A DNA stretch of 54,377 nucleotides, taken from contig VHZZ01000921.1 of the NCBI GenBank assembly GCA_009801015.1, forward strand, positions 89,152 through 143,528, written 5' to 3'. The stretch is from Silene noctiflora (lineage: Eukaryota; Streptophyta; Magnoliopsida; Caryophyllales; Caryophyllaceae). The notes below the pieces were generated by a model. That model was not told the origin of the DNA, ran no database searches, and worked only from the letters and a program-made list of their open reading frames with translations. The translations under genes were made by a program, and so were the position numbers. This document shows positions 24,408 through 37,290 of this stretch, one piece after another (positions within the stretch are counted from its first letter, which is position 1; each line of letters opens with the position of its first letter).

Positions 24408-24938
24408 ATGATCAAAACCCAAGTAATCCCAAAAGAGATCAAAACAGAACCCATGGCAACAACAAATAAAGAGCATTTAGACCAACTTAGGCACATTTTC
24501 GACCGGTTCGACATGGATGGAGATGGAAGCATAACCCAACTAGAGTTAGCTGCATTGTTAAGGTCTCTTGGGGTTAAAACCACAGGAGACCAACTTCATG
24601 CATTGTTAACAAACATGGACTCAAATGGTAATGGTTATATAGAATTTGATGAACTAGCTGAAGCCCTAATCCCTGAGTTAACCAACCATGAAATATTGGT
24701 TAACCAAGAGCAGTTACTGCAAGTATTTCGGTCTTTTGACCGTGATGGTAATGGGTATATTACTGCTGCTGAGCTTGCTGGATCAATGGCTAAGATGGGT
24801 CAACCTTTGACTTACAAAGAATTGGCTCAAATGATGAATGAAGCTGATACTAATGGAGATGGTGTTATTAGTTTTAATGAGTTTGCTGCTATTATGGGGA
24901 GATCTGCTTCTGAGTTGTTTGGTCTTAATAATTCATAG
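24408..24938 (+). CDS. Calmodulin-like protein with four EF-hands (CML15-18 type)
   Basis: Intronless, 176 aa. There are four complete EF-hand loops: residues 35-46 (DMDGDGSITQLE), 71-82 (DSNGNGYIEFDE), 111-122 (DRDGNGYITAAE) and 147-158 (DTNGDGVISFNE). All have acidic position 1 and Glu at position 12, so four Ca2+ sites are expected. The linker between hands 2 and 3 is longer than in calmodulin, and the tail ASELFGLNNS is the kind seen in the CML15/16/17/18 group. The first ATG gives a 15-residue extension before a second Met (MATTNKEHLDQL, 24453) that matches the usual family start; either could be used. Role: calcium sensor in cytosol or nucleus. A TATA box lies about 140-150 bp upstream. 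The gene converges with the P4-ATPase gene. Confidence 0.93.
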   Translation: MIKTQVIPKEIKTEPMATTNKEHLDQLRHIFDRFDMDGDGSITQLELAALLRSLGVKTTGDQLHALLTNMDSNGNGYIEFDELAEALIPELTNHEILVNQEQLLQVFRSFDRDGNGYITAAELAGSMAKMGQPLTYKELAQMMNEADTNGDGVISFNEFAAIMGRSASELFGLNNS

Positions 24939-26440
24939 TTAAGTTAATTCTACTATGAGACGGTTTCACAATAACAGTATTCCGAATTGTGTGGGTTTAT
25001 TGTGAATTTTAATGACATAGATGATTGTTGTATCTTGTATGTGTCATGGGTTAATGTGATTTTTTAAGGATTTGGCTAATGTTTTACATGTACAAAGTAA
25101 TGTGAAATTTATGTTACTTGTTGAAGGAAATGAAGCTAATGAGTTTTAATTCAACAGGGTTTTTCAATTTTAACCGTGCAGATGTCAGTTAGTTTAGTTG
25201 ATAAAGTCATGAAATGTGGTACACATGACTTGAGTTCATACCATTTTATTCCGACTTCTTATCCGCAATTGTTAAATCATCTTTACAAACAGCTATTGAA
25301 ATGTTACAGAGTGATTATGATCCATGACTATTGAAGCAATGACAGAATGACAAATTGTCAATTAGTGTAGGTTAGTAATGAATAATGATTGTGATTGAAA
25401 CTGTTCACAGCTGCTAAAACTTTGTTACTAATCCTGTCAAAATCTGTTAATAAATGTTTCTGAAGGTGGTTGCATCAATGAACTTTCCTAGGTACAACTT
25501 TGCAAGTCCCATGTGACTTTCGTCAATTATGGTTTGCTCCTTGGATTCTTCCATGTGTTGACAATTATACCGAAAATGAGCCAACTTCAGTTCAACAAAT
25601 GTCTACAAACTTTGAAAATTAGCGAGAGTTGAGAAAATGTGTACTGCGAAAAAAAGTGTATGTTATTCTCGTCAATTGATAGTTGATATATAGAGTTTAC
25701 TGGATAATACGTCTTGAACTCCTTCAGACACGAATATACTGAAGGATATTTTTGTTCCGACTAAGGGGTAATGGAAGTTCTTTATTTAATTTTAGGGAAA
25801 ATGTTACATCCGACCTTGTTCATTCAGGGGGACTTGGTACGGCGAAGGGATAGGGACTAGTAAGGTCCTTCCCCGAGCCTGAGACAATGCAGAAGGTGCT
25901 GTATGATCCCTGAAAAGCTTTCAGCTTAGTGGTTTGAATCTGGTAAAAGTACTGCGGAGCTGAATAAACCGAATTTATCATAATCGTATGTATGTAGAAG
26001 ATGATGAAGAAAATGAACTTTTATTATTTGCTAATGTATAAACAATGTGTATCTGTACAAACATTCTAAATGATTATGAGCTATACTCTTACAGAACATT
26101 TGTGTCACCGCTGATAAAAAAAAAAACATACAGTAGAATTTACAGTCAATGAAGCTAATTTTCCTGCCCTATTTTCACACATGTTACAGTTTTTGAGTCT
26201 ATTTCTGATCTGTACATTGCCCCGAGAACACTGATTTTCTTTTCGTGTAAAGGGAAAGACAGTATAGACGGTTTTCAGGGCCAGGGGATGAATGTCACCC
26301 CTCAATGACTTTACCAGCTACGTTTGTTAACTGGCTGGCAGACCACTGATGATTATATCCATAGCAAAATTGAGGCGAAACAAAAACCTGACCTCAACAG
26401 CCCTTAGAGTTTTGCTTTGCAGGTCATCAAAATATTAATA
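24939..26440. other. Convergent intergenic region between CML and ALA
   Basis: Two genes point at each other here, so both 3' UTRs are inside. At 25190-25250 a degenerate tRNA-like pair (TTAGTTTAGTTGATAAAG and GAGTTCATACC) may be a tRNA-derived SINE fragment. No gene. Confidence 0.35.
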
Positions 26441-29400
26441 TCAGCCTTTAGTCCGACGTCTTTCCCTCCTACTTGCAGCCACACGCGCTGTATATCCAAC
26501 AGTAGTGTGCCGAATAGATCTTTGGCGGACCATGTTGCAATACTCAGGGTCCTCTGTCTTTCCCTCCAGCCTAATCCATTGGATCATCTGATGGTACATG
26601 GGAAGGAACCTCATTTGAAGAGCAGAGTAAGTGATGTACGGGACTAAAGCAGAGACCACCACAAAAAGGGTCAGGACCCAATACTTAAGTGACGGGGCGA
26701 GTGACTCGACAAACACTTGATATGCTGTAGTGGATGTGTTTGGATTCATTGCTCCGTAAATCACGACGAAGATATACCATAAAGCAATTCCGCCCCAGAT
26801 GACAATGTGTTGAATTAAGGTGAAGTAGCTTATGAAGAGTGCCATCTGGCAGTTTACCACCCAGACGACACATGTGTACATTGTAGCCCCAAAGATTTGC
26901 ACGTCAGCAGGTTGTCCGTGGTGGGTGAATGACTGGTATGATAAGGCTAATTTGCAGAAGAAGAAGGTGATTATCCCACTGCACACTCCGTTGAACATCC
27001 AACTGAGTATTCGTAGCCAACTGAAGAGGACGTTTTGGACGCCTTCTTGGTATAGTAAGGGGAACTGTCAGAAAACAGCAAAAAACAGTGAGATGAGTAA
27101 TACAGTTGGGTAGTACACTAGTATTAGAGAATATCCTGACTAATATATTATCGTTAACACTACCAACTTGGCTCCATTTTTGGGGAAGCCAATGATTCAT
27201 TATTCATTGGTTTAAGGTGAAATAAATCAAAATGGTTATCGATGCAATTTTAGTTGTGACTCATAGGAAACAGCCTCTTTGTTTCGTCACCACAAGGGTA
27301 AGCCTGCTTTATCGAACTCATTTACACCGCTACCAGTGGAAACCTTCGAGTTATTGGGGTAAATGTTGTTGTAGTTCAGAGTGTCAAATTGTTCAAATTT
27401 TTCTAGCTATTCAGGAAAGTTAAGAAAGTTTCGAACTTTCGATAAATTAAGAAAGGCTCCTTGTTCTCATAAGAGGTACTTCGTACTTTGATAGATATAA
27501 GAACAAGATGAGTAATAATTCATTTACCTTGAGACAGTAACGAGCAGAGACGTCTTGATCAAATACTCCCAAAGCAATTGCAGGAAGTGAAGTGAACAGC
27601 ACATTATACAGTGATAGAAACCAGTCATTATATGCCGGTTGTCCAGAGAATGATGTATATGCTTCAAACAAAAAGAGTGTGACTCCAAAAACAACATTCT
27701 TGTAGAAGAAATAGCAGATCTGCCAAGACATCACATTACCCTCCAAATATTAGTTTTTACTTTAAAATCATCAGTTACAGTTACTCCAGTGATTTTTTTT
27801 TTCTTAGAGAAGAGATGATACCATTGAGCTTATCCTTCTGTAGCACCAGTGTCCATGTACAAGCAACAAACGCTCCAGAAATCGAAATTGAGCAATTGCA
27901 ATATCACTCGACATTACAGCCTGCCATATCATACAGATCAAGAAAAAAATGAGTGACCAGAGTTTCGAGTCAGAGGAATAAAAGAATGTAAAATCAAACA
28001 AACCGGCTGACAACTGTCGATTATGTACCTGCATGCCTTCAACACCACTAATCCCAACCCCAATATCAGCCTCTTGAAGCATTCCCACATCATTAGCTCC
28101 GTCACCTATTGCTAATGTTGTTTTCTTGGTTCCATTTTTCACTAATCTAGTGACCTACAGTTTGCAATAATCATAATTAGAATACAAAATAAGAAAAGGG
28201 AAGGTAAAATCTCGTATTACTCCCAACAAACAGTCAGTGAACATACCAATGCCTTTTGTTTCGGAGATGAGCGACAGCAAATAACTGAAGCGCATGCAAT
28301 TGCAAGCTCTAGGAATAAATTTTTCATGTCATCTTCTAGAGCATATGCAAGAGACTTCCCATCCATGATTAAAGCATACGCCTCAGAAGATGACGCGTCC
28401 ATTTGGGTCTTCGCATCAGTAATCTGCTTGAGCACACATTCTCTGGATGCCTATAATAATGGGATTTAAAATCAATAGCTGTAATGAATCGAACTTCAGA
28501 GTTTAAGTGAATTTAACCATCAAGACGGTTTGACTTGACCAAATTCTCATCTCCATTGTGAATAACTCACCTTAGTAATAGCATTCTTGTCACCCATTTT
28601 TTCTAATGATAAGATTTCTGGTGTTTCTAAGTTGATTATTATTTGCTTCATCCCTTGTCTCAATAAGCTACAAGCAAACCTGTAATTCACCACGTTCCGT
28701 TAGACAAATAATGAGACATAGCGCAAAATCAAGTGCTGTAAAAAGTGAGACCATACCCTATATTTATAGCTGTCTCCATCTTATCACCAGTCAAGACCCA
28801 TATCTTTATTCCTGCTTGTGCAAGCTTGTCAATACATTCTGGAACCTGTACACAGATTCAGCTCAGAAAATTAGATATTTTTCAACACTTAGCAACACGG
28901 TTTTGAGATAATCCTAACTACCATAGTGTAACAACTATGGTAGTTACAACTAGAAAAAAAGGAAACAACATTGCTCAATGCCTTAAAGGCACCCGTCAAT
29001 GGCGGGTAAGGTGAGGTCAAATGTGAGACTTTGACTCGTGGAGAATGGAAACAGCTAGATTAGAGATGAGTAAAATTACCCCTCGTTGAAGTTTGTCCTC
29101 AACTGCAGTGGCACCAAGAAGAAACAAGTCTCTTTCAATAGTTTCAGCCACTTGTTCAATGAGTGTTTCCCGGTCTGCACTAACTGAATTTCTGGCAGCA
29201 TTGAATTTTTCATCGAACTCTCTAAATTCTTCCGCATCTATCTCTCGATAGGCAAGTACTAAAGTTCTCAGTCCGGCATCTGCATATTCATGCAGATGAT
29301 CCCTGGTCTTCTTCTCAAAGTCATTACCGTTAGGGGCAAGCAGTGAAAACATGACACTGCAAGAAAAAGAAACAGAAACAGAAACAGCATGTTAATAAAC

Positions 29401-32234
29401 CGTCATTGTTATTTTAAAACAAAGAAACACAAGTAATCGCGTCAATTCATACTTGTCAGCGCCCTTGGAGAGTAGAAATATCTTCCCTTCCTCAGTTTGG
29501 ACAATAACTGACATCCTTTTCCGGGTGCTATTAAACTCTAAGATACTCAAGATTTTGTATTCCCTGTAATAGTAACACATACGGAGTAACAAGCATCAGA
29601 TACAATTGCATTGCTATAACAACTAACTAATAACTAAATGCAGCACAAGTTAACCCTTCTTTAAATTCATGATAACTCATTAACCCTATAATGAAATGAG
29701 GAATATATAAAGATTTGGGTTAGTTTCACATGTTAGACCATCTCGGACAAGACGCACTGCTTTTAATTATGCATTACAAGCCAGGTTGTATGTTAGGGTG
29801 GTAGAAATCTTCTAACCTGTCAATTTTCTGGCCAGAAATTGGATCCAGCTCGTGCAGAGAGACAGTGGTTTGAGTCCTTTTGTAAAATTCAAACCCAAGT
29901 TCTCTAGCAGCAATAACAAAAGCTGCCTCATCAGGGGACTCGGCTTCATAAGAGACCTTCCCAGTATCTTCATCTACTTCAGGTATCACAGTGTGACAGA
30001 CTGCCAACAACTGAAAAAACAGTTGTATAACTTCTGAGTGTGGCTCATCTACCCATTTCCCATTCATAACCCTTTCATCCTTAAAATTGAACCCTTTGAT
30101 TCCAGTACCCGCCTCAACTACATCTTCTGCATCATCTTGATCATCAAATGTTACTGATAACGGTGAACCAGGGATTAGTCCATTGGGTAAAGGAGACCCT
30201 TTTCTTTTGGCCATGGCCCTCTCAACCTCGGTGATACCACGACCATATGCAGTTCCCGCAACAGAACACTTGATAAACTCCATAGAGTTGCAAGTCAAAG
30301 TACCCGTTTTATCAGAAAGAATGGTGTCAACTTGACCAAGTTCCTCGTTAAGATTTGACGTACGTGCATGAGCTGGCTTGTCGGCTTCTTCACAGTACAT
30401 ATTAATATCTCGGTTGATGAAATGGCTCTGCAAGACTTTAACAATCTCTATGGACACATATAGGGAAATGGGGATTAGATAACTGTATAGCATGAGCGCA
30501 GTCAGCAAGTGAAAAAATGCAGCAAGTGGAGTGCGCTTAGGATCAAAGAAAACTTCGGAGTTGTCGGGTCTGAGGTACCACCGTTTCATCAACCCATTTT
30601 TGAGGTCCTTCTTTGTGGCAACACCAAAAGCCACTGATCCAACAAAGGCCATCAAAAACAGCACGGCAAACAAAAAGTAAATTACTTTATCCATCTGCTT
30701 CTCGATTCTACTTCGCTTAGAAGGTGGGTCAGTAGAATTCTGCATAACCTTTGTGTCTTGACCAGTGAAAATGACAGTACCATACACATAATCAGTGTTC
30801 CTGAGTTTTGAGTCCCTCAACAGAAGTTGTTGGGTAGTAAGTGGATATTGTTGACCCTCATAATCCATACTTCCCACAAATGTATACAAACTGGCATTAG
30901 GATCTTCACATCTTATCGTTGCTCGAAAATCGCTCAAACTAGAGTCGTCAAGCAACGATGAAGTCACTTCTAATGCTTGTTTTAGCTTCAAGTTGGTCTC
31001 TCCATCCAGATTCATAGTTTCTACATAGCAAACAGCATCCTCATAACTAGACGCAAGCAAAAGGATATCAGCTGGAAAGAACTCGTCTTTCTCAACCTTA
31101 ACCACATCCCCTACTTTCAGATACCTCCATTCTAACACTTCAAACACCCCATTTCCTGTATGCACTTGCACTTTTCTGTTGTTTACCTCAACATCCTGAA
31201 AAATATTATCATTTCAAACATCACAAATCGAGCAATCTATTCATTTCTCATGTTCAACATCATATTCTCATAATTCAGTCATCATCCATTGCAACCTATT
31301 AGTACTACAAAAACATCAAAATACAACAATTGAATATCATGTATTTATGCAAGTATCATATGATCATACAGCAACATAGTCCAGAGTTGGATAATCCCAT
31401 TAACTATGAGACGGTCTCACTTGTAATCAACCAACTTATTTACATTAATGCAAGCATTACCTGATCCAACAGCAACATAACTTAGAGTTGGATAATCCCA
31501 ACAACTATGAGACGGTCTCACATGTAATCAATCCACCTAATTACAACACTGCAAGCTCTATATGATCTAACAGCAACATAACTTAGAGTAGGATAATCCC
31601 AAAAACTATCATGTGACGCCCGTGACGGTCTCACATGTAATCAACCCACCTATGTGATCTAACAGCAACATAACTTAGAGTCTGATAATCCCAAAAACTA
31701 TCATGAGACGGTCTCACATCTGATCAACCCACTTAACCACTTCAACAATGCAAGTCACAACAACAGCTCACAAATTAAACAGCAAAACAACAACAATCCC
31801 AACAACAATAAAACCAAACAAGATGAACTACAAACCTGTTTTTGTCGCCGCCAATCTTCGATTCCTTCCTTCAACATACTCACACCAATTACAAAAATCA
31901 AAGGAACAACAGCACTGACAACACTATAAGGAGCTATAGAAGTGAATGCCAAGATCCCAGTAACTAGAAAATAGAAATTAGCAACTCTTCTAAATTGTTC
32001 AAACAAAGATTTAGGAACAAAAGTTGCAAGTGTATATTTTGTAGTACTAACATAATTATCAGGGTATTTTCTTACAGAAAATTCAGAATTTTCAGGTTCA
32101 TTACTAAAAACTACTCTTGAAAACCCAGGTCCTCCAATTTGTGAATGTTCTTCTTCTTCAAATGAAGTTTTTCCACAATGAAATGAATAGATCTTGCTAA
32201 ACCTTAATCTCTTTCTCCTCCTTGTATTCACCAT
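26441..32234 (-). CDS. ALA: P4-type ATPase, aminophospholipid flippase (ALA9-12 type)
   Basis: Eleven exons on the minus strand: 32234-31836, 31195-29817, 29563-29453, 29356-29080, 28845-28757, 28679-28571, 28450-28247, 28154-28029, 27920-27822, 27719-27528, 27064-26441. Total 3609 nt, 1202 aa, all GT-AG. The N-terminus ([18 protein letters not shown]) and GGPGFSRVV are typical of plant ALAs. The actuator motif is NLDGETNLK, the P-domain DKTGT with phospho-acceptor Asp near residue 428, the nucleotide-binding motif LLSKGAD, and the hinge GDGANDVGM with Asp874 and Asp878. Ten membrane spans are plausible: two in exon 1, two before DKTGT, the rest in the last three exons. It flips phospholipids from the outer to the cytosolic leaflet with an ALIS (CDC50) beta subunit. 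Intron 1 contains a ~100-bp tandem repeat. No broken motif is seen. Which ALA9-12 orthologue it is cannot be decided here. Confidence 0.96.
31369..31745 (-). repeat. Four-unit ~100-bp tandem repeat in ALA intron 1
   Basis: The word CAGCAACATA recurs at 31369, 31470, 31571 and 31663 (spacing 101, 101, 92). Each unit carries GGATAATCCC, ACTAT and a GACGGTCTCAC word. It lies in the first intron of the P4-ATPase, between 31195 and 31836. Confidence 0.85.
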
Positions 32235-32965
32235 TGTTAAATCTTAGAGAAAAATGGGTACTTTTTAAGTGGTCGTACCGTATGACGGTCTTATAAGTTA
32301 CTTACTTAGATTGAACAATGTAACCCACCAATCTACAAATAACAAAACCCAACAAATTCCTGACTTTTGTAGCTCAAAACCCAAGTAAAATAATGTATAA
32401 AAAAGGTTACTTTCCGTCTTTACGACTTTACCCAGTGTCTCAATGACTCCAGCAAATTACGGGTAATTGTACTTGAGGTGGATACAATCATACAAGAACT
32501 TACCAAAGATTATAAAAAACTTTTAAAAAAAGTTCAAAAATTTGGAAAGAAATCTACAATATTTATTTCTACAAAAGTATATTATTACAAAGAAGAAATT
32601 AAGAGGATGAAGTTATGAAAAAATGGTAATGAAGAAAATGTTAATAATGAGAAATAATAAGTGAATTAATATAAGAGGAAGAGAAAAAAGGAAGGAAATT
32701 TCAAAGGGATATGAAGGTTTTTTTCTCTTACTAGAAAATGAGTTCTTCTAGTAATATGGAGCTTTGAATGAAGACTTTTACATCATATTCATATCCCTCC
32801 AAGTTTGACTTGTAATCCTTTTGTTTGGTTGACAAGAAATTGCCTAATTTCAATCTCTAATCACTCATTAATTAATCATTAAATGAGATGAAAATACTAA
32901 GAAAGTGATTAGATGTGATGAATTGTTGTAATGAAAAAAAAAAAAAAAAATTGTAATTGGTGCGG
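32235..32965. promoter_or_regulatory. Upstream region of the P4-ATPase
   Basis: AT-rich DNA above the minus-strand ATPase start at 32234, with a polyA run (32935-32950) at its far side. I cannot identify a firm TATA box. GACGGTCTTATAAG-type palindromic words at 32283 resemble those of nearby repeats. Confidence 0.3.
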
Positions 32966-33469
32966 GGTGTTAACGAGCCGAGCCGAGCCCGAACCTGGCC
33001 TTGCTTGGCTTGTGCTCAAGAGCCAAAACTCGAACTCGAGTCAATCTCGAGCTTACCCGAACTTGAAAAAAATGTGCTCGTTATAAAGTTTGCGAGCTTT
33101 AACGCGAGTTCGAGCCAAACTCGGGCCCAAATCGAGCCTATATACAATTGTTTATTTATTTTTATTTTTTTTTCTTTCGATATTTTCAATAACAAGGATC
33201 GAACGTTATATGTCAAAATATTTGGTAAATCAGTGAGACATTTGATATCTGTGATACTAAAATATATTTATGATAAAATATTTTTATAAAATATGAGGAA
33301 TATCTTATGTAATCATAGAAGTTCGAGCTGCTCGCGAGCTTTCGAGTAGAGTCAGCATTTGCTCGGCTTGACTCGTTAAGCTCTCGAGTCGATCCCGAGC
33401 CCGAACCGAGCTTTGACCGAGCCGATCTCGAGTAGCTCACGAGCTGTCTCGTCTCATTAACACTCCTAG
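32966..33469. mobile_element. Inverted-repeat element rich in CGAGCC/GGCTCG words
   Basis: GGGGTGTTAACGAGCCGAG on the left and TGTCTCGTCTCATTAACACT on the right are imperfect inverted repeats. The subterminal parts are packed with CGAGC/GCTCG words and the middle is AT-rich. GC-rich ends with an AT-rich core suggest a non-autonomous DNA transposon; target duplication is not clear. Confidence 0.5.
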
Positions 33470-35863
33470 TGCCTCTAAGGGGAAATGTGAGATAAATTAA
33501 GAAAAAATTGGGGAAGAGAAGTCGAAGTTAAGAATAAGAGAGTTGTCGTAATGTTGAAAAGGTATATTTTGTGTTTCAACGTTTATACATGTAATTACTT
33601 CATAGAAAGTAGGGTTAATAAACTGTTAATACGAAGTATTATTTTGTTTACGAGTTGTGTTGTTGTCGCAGCTCATTCTCATTAATCAATCCCGTATTGA
33701 TGTGAGTATAGTTCCTTAAATTTTCTTGTTCGAAAATGGTGAATAAATGAAAAAAATAATAATAATAATCTCTCACGACCGCATTATTCTTTCGCATCAT
33801 AACATGAAATCACAATGTAAATAGTCTTGAATTGATTAAAGTTAGAACACTTTCGTTTGACATAAAAATAGAAATTACTACATATCTAGACAAAATGAAA
33901 TCAATGTCAAATAAGTACTACTTGTTTGATGCATGTCATGTCAAAATAAATTCACATAAATTAGTTAATTACTTCATTATATACACACGATTCTCTTATT
34001 ATTGATGTAATTAATTCAGTCTAAGCCAAATTAAATGTATGTTTGTTGTCACCAAATTCTTTTACTCCATTAAATATCATTATAACATGTATGATTTGAT
34101 ATCCACAATAACTTTGAGACGCTATTGAATTTATAAGTGTTAAATAAATAGTATCATTTTCTTATCACGAGGGAACCTATCATTTTTGGTGTACATTGAG
34201 TAAACCACGTATATCAAGTTAACCACCCTTTTTAAGTGATGACAACCTCATATAGTCTGCATGCAACAAAATGAATATATAATAATCATTATGGCAATCA
34301 AACAACTACGTAATATGAATTATCAGACATATTTAAAAAATATGTTTGGCAAACTCAACTATTTTAAAGTATAAAATCGATCTTGAAACTTCAACCGTGT
34401 TAGCTTAAGCTTCTGGTTGAGATGGTTCATCTATCGTGATATCAAAGCCGCCTGACCAGGGGTTCGAATCCCAGCCCCCCTTAATTCTAAAGTGGAGGGC
34501 AAGAAATTATCGATAATGATCTAGGGTTTTAACAATCATATAATAGTGCATAGAACATGAAACAAAAATATTCTCACCATGATATTATGATAATGATGTA
34601 AGTCAAACTAATTTAAATTTGATTACAGAAAGGGTGATTTGGAGAAATAGCAAATCTTTGGCAAAAAAACGCAAGTGATTACGTAACAAAGTAATGAGAG
34701 ACGATGAGCAGTATATTTTAAATTTAAAAAGCATTGACCCAATCTTACCGTTGGATCCGACAGCAGGTACGCAAGTTTGCCCGACACGACGGCGGGACTT
34801 GTGATCATCTTACATCAATTTAGCACTCCTTAATTAATTACCATATTATTATAATATACTAATCTTTTTGTTTAATTAGCCACTTGTAATCTTGTACTTC
34901 TTGCTATTTTGTGAGTTAAAGAACAAAATTAGTGAATTAATAACACCAACATAACACATCATTGAATATTTCGGAACACTCTCGCCACTTGCTTATTCGA
35001 ATCCGTACATTTCAATTATTTGTTTACCTTTAATTTTGTTGTAAGGACTAAGTAGAAATATGAAGAGAACCATTTGTGAATATTTGAAGTCTACTCTTCT
35101 CTAGTAGTGAAGTGTCCCAAAGGTTTCCGCGGCTTTTGAATAAGTAAGGGACAGAGTGGTTGCCTCATTCGGGGGCAAATCCCAGATTGCGAAAGTTCGA
35201 GTATGTTTTCGAGAAGAGTTTGAGGAGTTCGTTAATTTACCTTTTGTTTTGAAAAAAAAATCAAGAAAAATTAAACGGGTAAGAAACTCAGATATTGTGT
35301 CGTTCAACACATTATTAAAATTTCATGATTTGAATGTATAAATATAATGTTATAAACAAAAAAAAATGTGGGTTTTACAACTCTTCTTATTGTTTGCTAA
35401 TCTCAATTTATCATTGCGCTTGACCATTTAATCTAATATAATATTTTTTTTCCTTTATATATTATTATTGTATTTGACTACATACATGTTTATAAATAAA
35501 TACCATGAAAATACAACTTATATGAGGTTGTTATCCGCGCGAGTTATTATATGAAGTAACTTTGTATATTATCAAACTATTCAGTTTTATAAATACAACA
35601 ATCTAATAAAAAAAATACTCATATAGTCGTATCTAAAACTCAGATATATCACAAATTCTTAACATACATTACTGGAAAGTATCATTAAAATAACTTTATA
35701 TAATTATTATAATACGGGGTAATATTTTTTGTAATAGCTACTTTTTCGATTATATTAACCACGGTCCTATTATTAACTTAAATATTATTAACTTAAATTT
35801 ATAGACAAACAACATTAGTCACTTAATATTAGTTAATTATTAGTTATGGTGGTTAAATGATTA
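33470..35863. other. Gene-poor AT-rich DNA
   Basis: Mostly featureless. It contains a tRNA-like fragment at 34414-34471 (separate entry), a short GC-rich patch at 34735-34805 with no known match, and a Stowaway-like half end at about 35006-35035. No gene is supported. Confidence 0.4.
34414..34471 (+). repeat. tRNA-like pol III promoter boxes, probable SINE head
   Basis: A-box-like TGGTTGAGATGG at 34414 and a perfect B-box GGTTCGAATCC at 34461-34471, about 36 bases apart. The tRNA cloverleaf is not complete, so a tRNA-derived SINE or tRNA relic fits better than a working tRNA. Confidence 0.4.
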
Positions 35864-36057
35864 CAAAGCGTCTTGCTTGTGACGGAAACTATCCGTCATA
35901 AGCTGAAGACGGATACTAACCTCTCACAATAAAGCAAGTGGGAAAGCAAGTGGGGTGAAATAGAGCATCACATGAATAATGCAACTTGCATATTATGAGA
36001 GGGGCACTATCCGTCTTCAGCTTGTGACGGATAGTGCCCGTTGAATGAGAATTTGCT
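35864..36057 (+). mobile_element. MULE-type MITE
   Basis: Flanked by 9-bp direct repeats AAATGATTA (35855-35863 and 36058-36066). Ends CAAAGCGTCTTGCTTGTGAC and GAGAATTTGCT. The subterminal GACGGATA words form inverted repeats. Confidence 0.75.
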
Positions 36058-36359
36058 AAATGATTATCCAATGGCTTGACAAAACATGTGATAAAAGCAA
36101 CAAAAGATGAGACGCCAGCATTGATGGAAGGGAGAACATAAATATGTGTGCTAACCATAAATTTCAGAAGATCGAACTGCACAAGTCAAATGGAGGCTAC
36201 CTATGTCCTATTCTACTATTCCACCTTTGATTTTCTAGAATCCCTTGACTTAATTTTTACGGGTACATGAAACGATCTCATTATTATATAAAAAGACAAC
36301 TTATTTATCGATAAAATATAAATAATTTTTTTAAAAGAGATAGCCCGTCTTATATTATA

Positions 36360-36634
36360 CTCCCTCCTATTCTTAATAAATGTCCCATTGTTAATTTCCG
36401 TCTATTTACAATAATGTCCCATTGTCTATTTTTGGTAATGTTTTTTGTTCTGAAATTACCATGCTACCCTTGTTACTTTACACATATTATTACCCAACCC
36501 ATCATTAACCAATCTTATTAACTCACTACCCCACCTATATTCTTACCCCTATACAATACATTTAATTATTTAACTCTATTTCTTAATTTTTGTGCCATTG
36601 TCCAAATGAGACAGTTATTCCGAGTAGGAGGGAG
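36360..36634. mobile_element. Stowaway MITE (275 bp)
   Basis: CTCCCTCCTATTCTTAATAA at the left and CCGAGTAGGAGGGAG at the right, both flanked by TA. GTCCCATTG occurs twice inside the left half. Confidence 0.7.
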
Positions 36635-36854
36635 TAATAATTACTTGTATATTATATTGTAGTTTAATAGTTTTGCCTACTTCTTTCGTTTTCTATTTCG
36701 TGTTAACGATTTTACACTTTCCATCAGTTAGACTTCTATTTATATTATTGTTGTTAGTTCTACTTCTAGAAAATGGGTTGGTGTGGGCATGTACTAATCC
36801 TAGCTTACTGTACATTTGTATACATTAATAGAAAGTTAGATTACCAACCCATTG

Positions 36855-37290
36855 GTGTTAAACTCCCGATCTGAATCGTAGGATCTTACGATTCTATGAT
36901 CCAAAAAGTGGTGATCGATCCCGATCTTAGGTAGGATCTTAATTTTGTAGGTTCTTACGATTCAACTTGTCTTAATGTTTTTTAATGTAAAATCTTAACC
37001 CGATCTTACGATTATACGACCCAATCCTACGTTCTAAATATTTCAATTTTTTCGTTAGTTAAATTTTTATATATGACGTTTACACTAGAAAATTACTATT
37101 AATGGGAATAATTTATGGGCACATGTTAAGATAATAGTGTTTTGATATTTAAACATGAAAATGTAACATACTTTGATAACATATTTATGTATTTTAGTTA
37201 ATTTGTAGGATCTACGATTCGATCTTATCAATTCGATCCTAGTAAGCTCATTGATTCAAAGTAGATCCCGATCTTAACAACATTGTACCA
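36855..37290. mobile_element. Inverted-repeat element with GATCCTACGATC-type ends
   Basis: Left GGTGTTAAACTCCCGATC and right GATCCCGATCTTAACAACAT read as inverted ends. Many GTAGGATCTTACGATT words lie near both ends. Likely a non-autonomous DNA transposon; boundaries are approximate. Confidence 0.4.

Noticed and set aside
34414..34471. A functional tRNA gene
   Set aside because: Only the A- and B-box words are present; no acceptor stem pairs and the anticodon arm is not formed.
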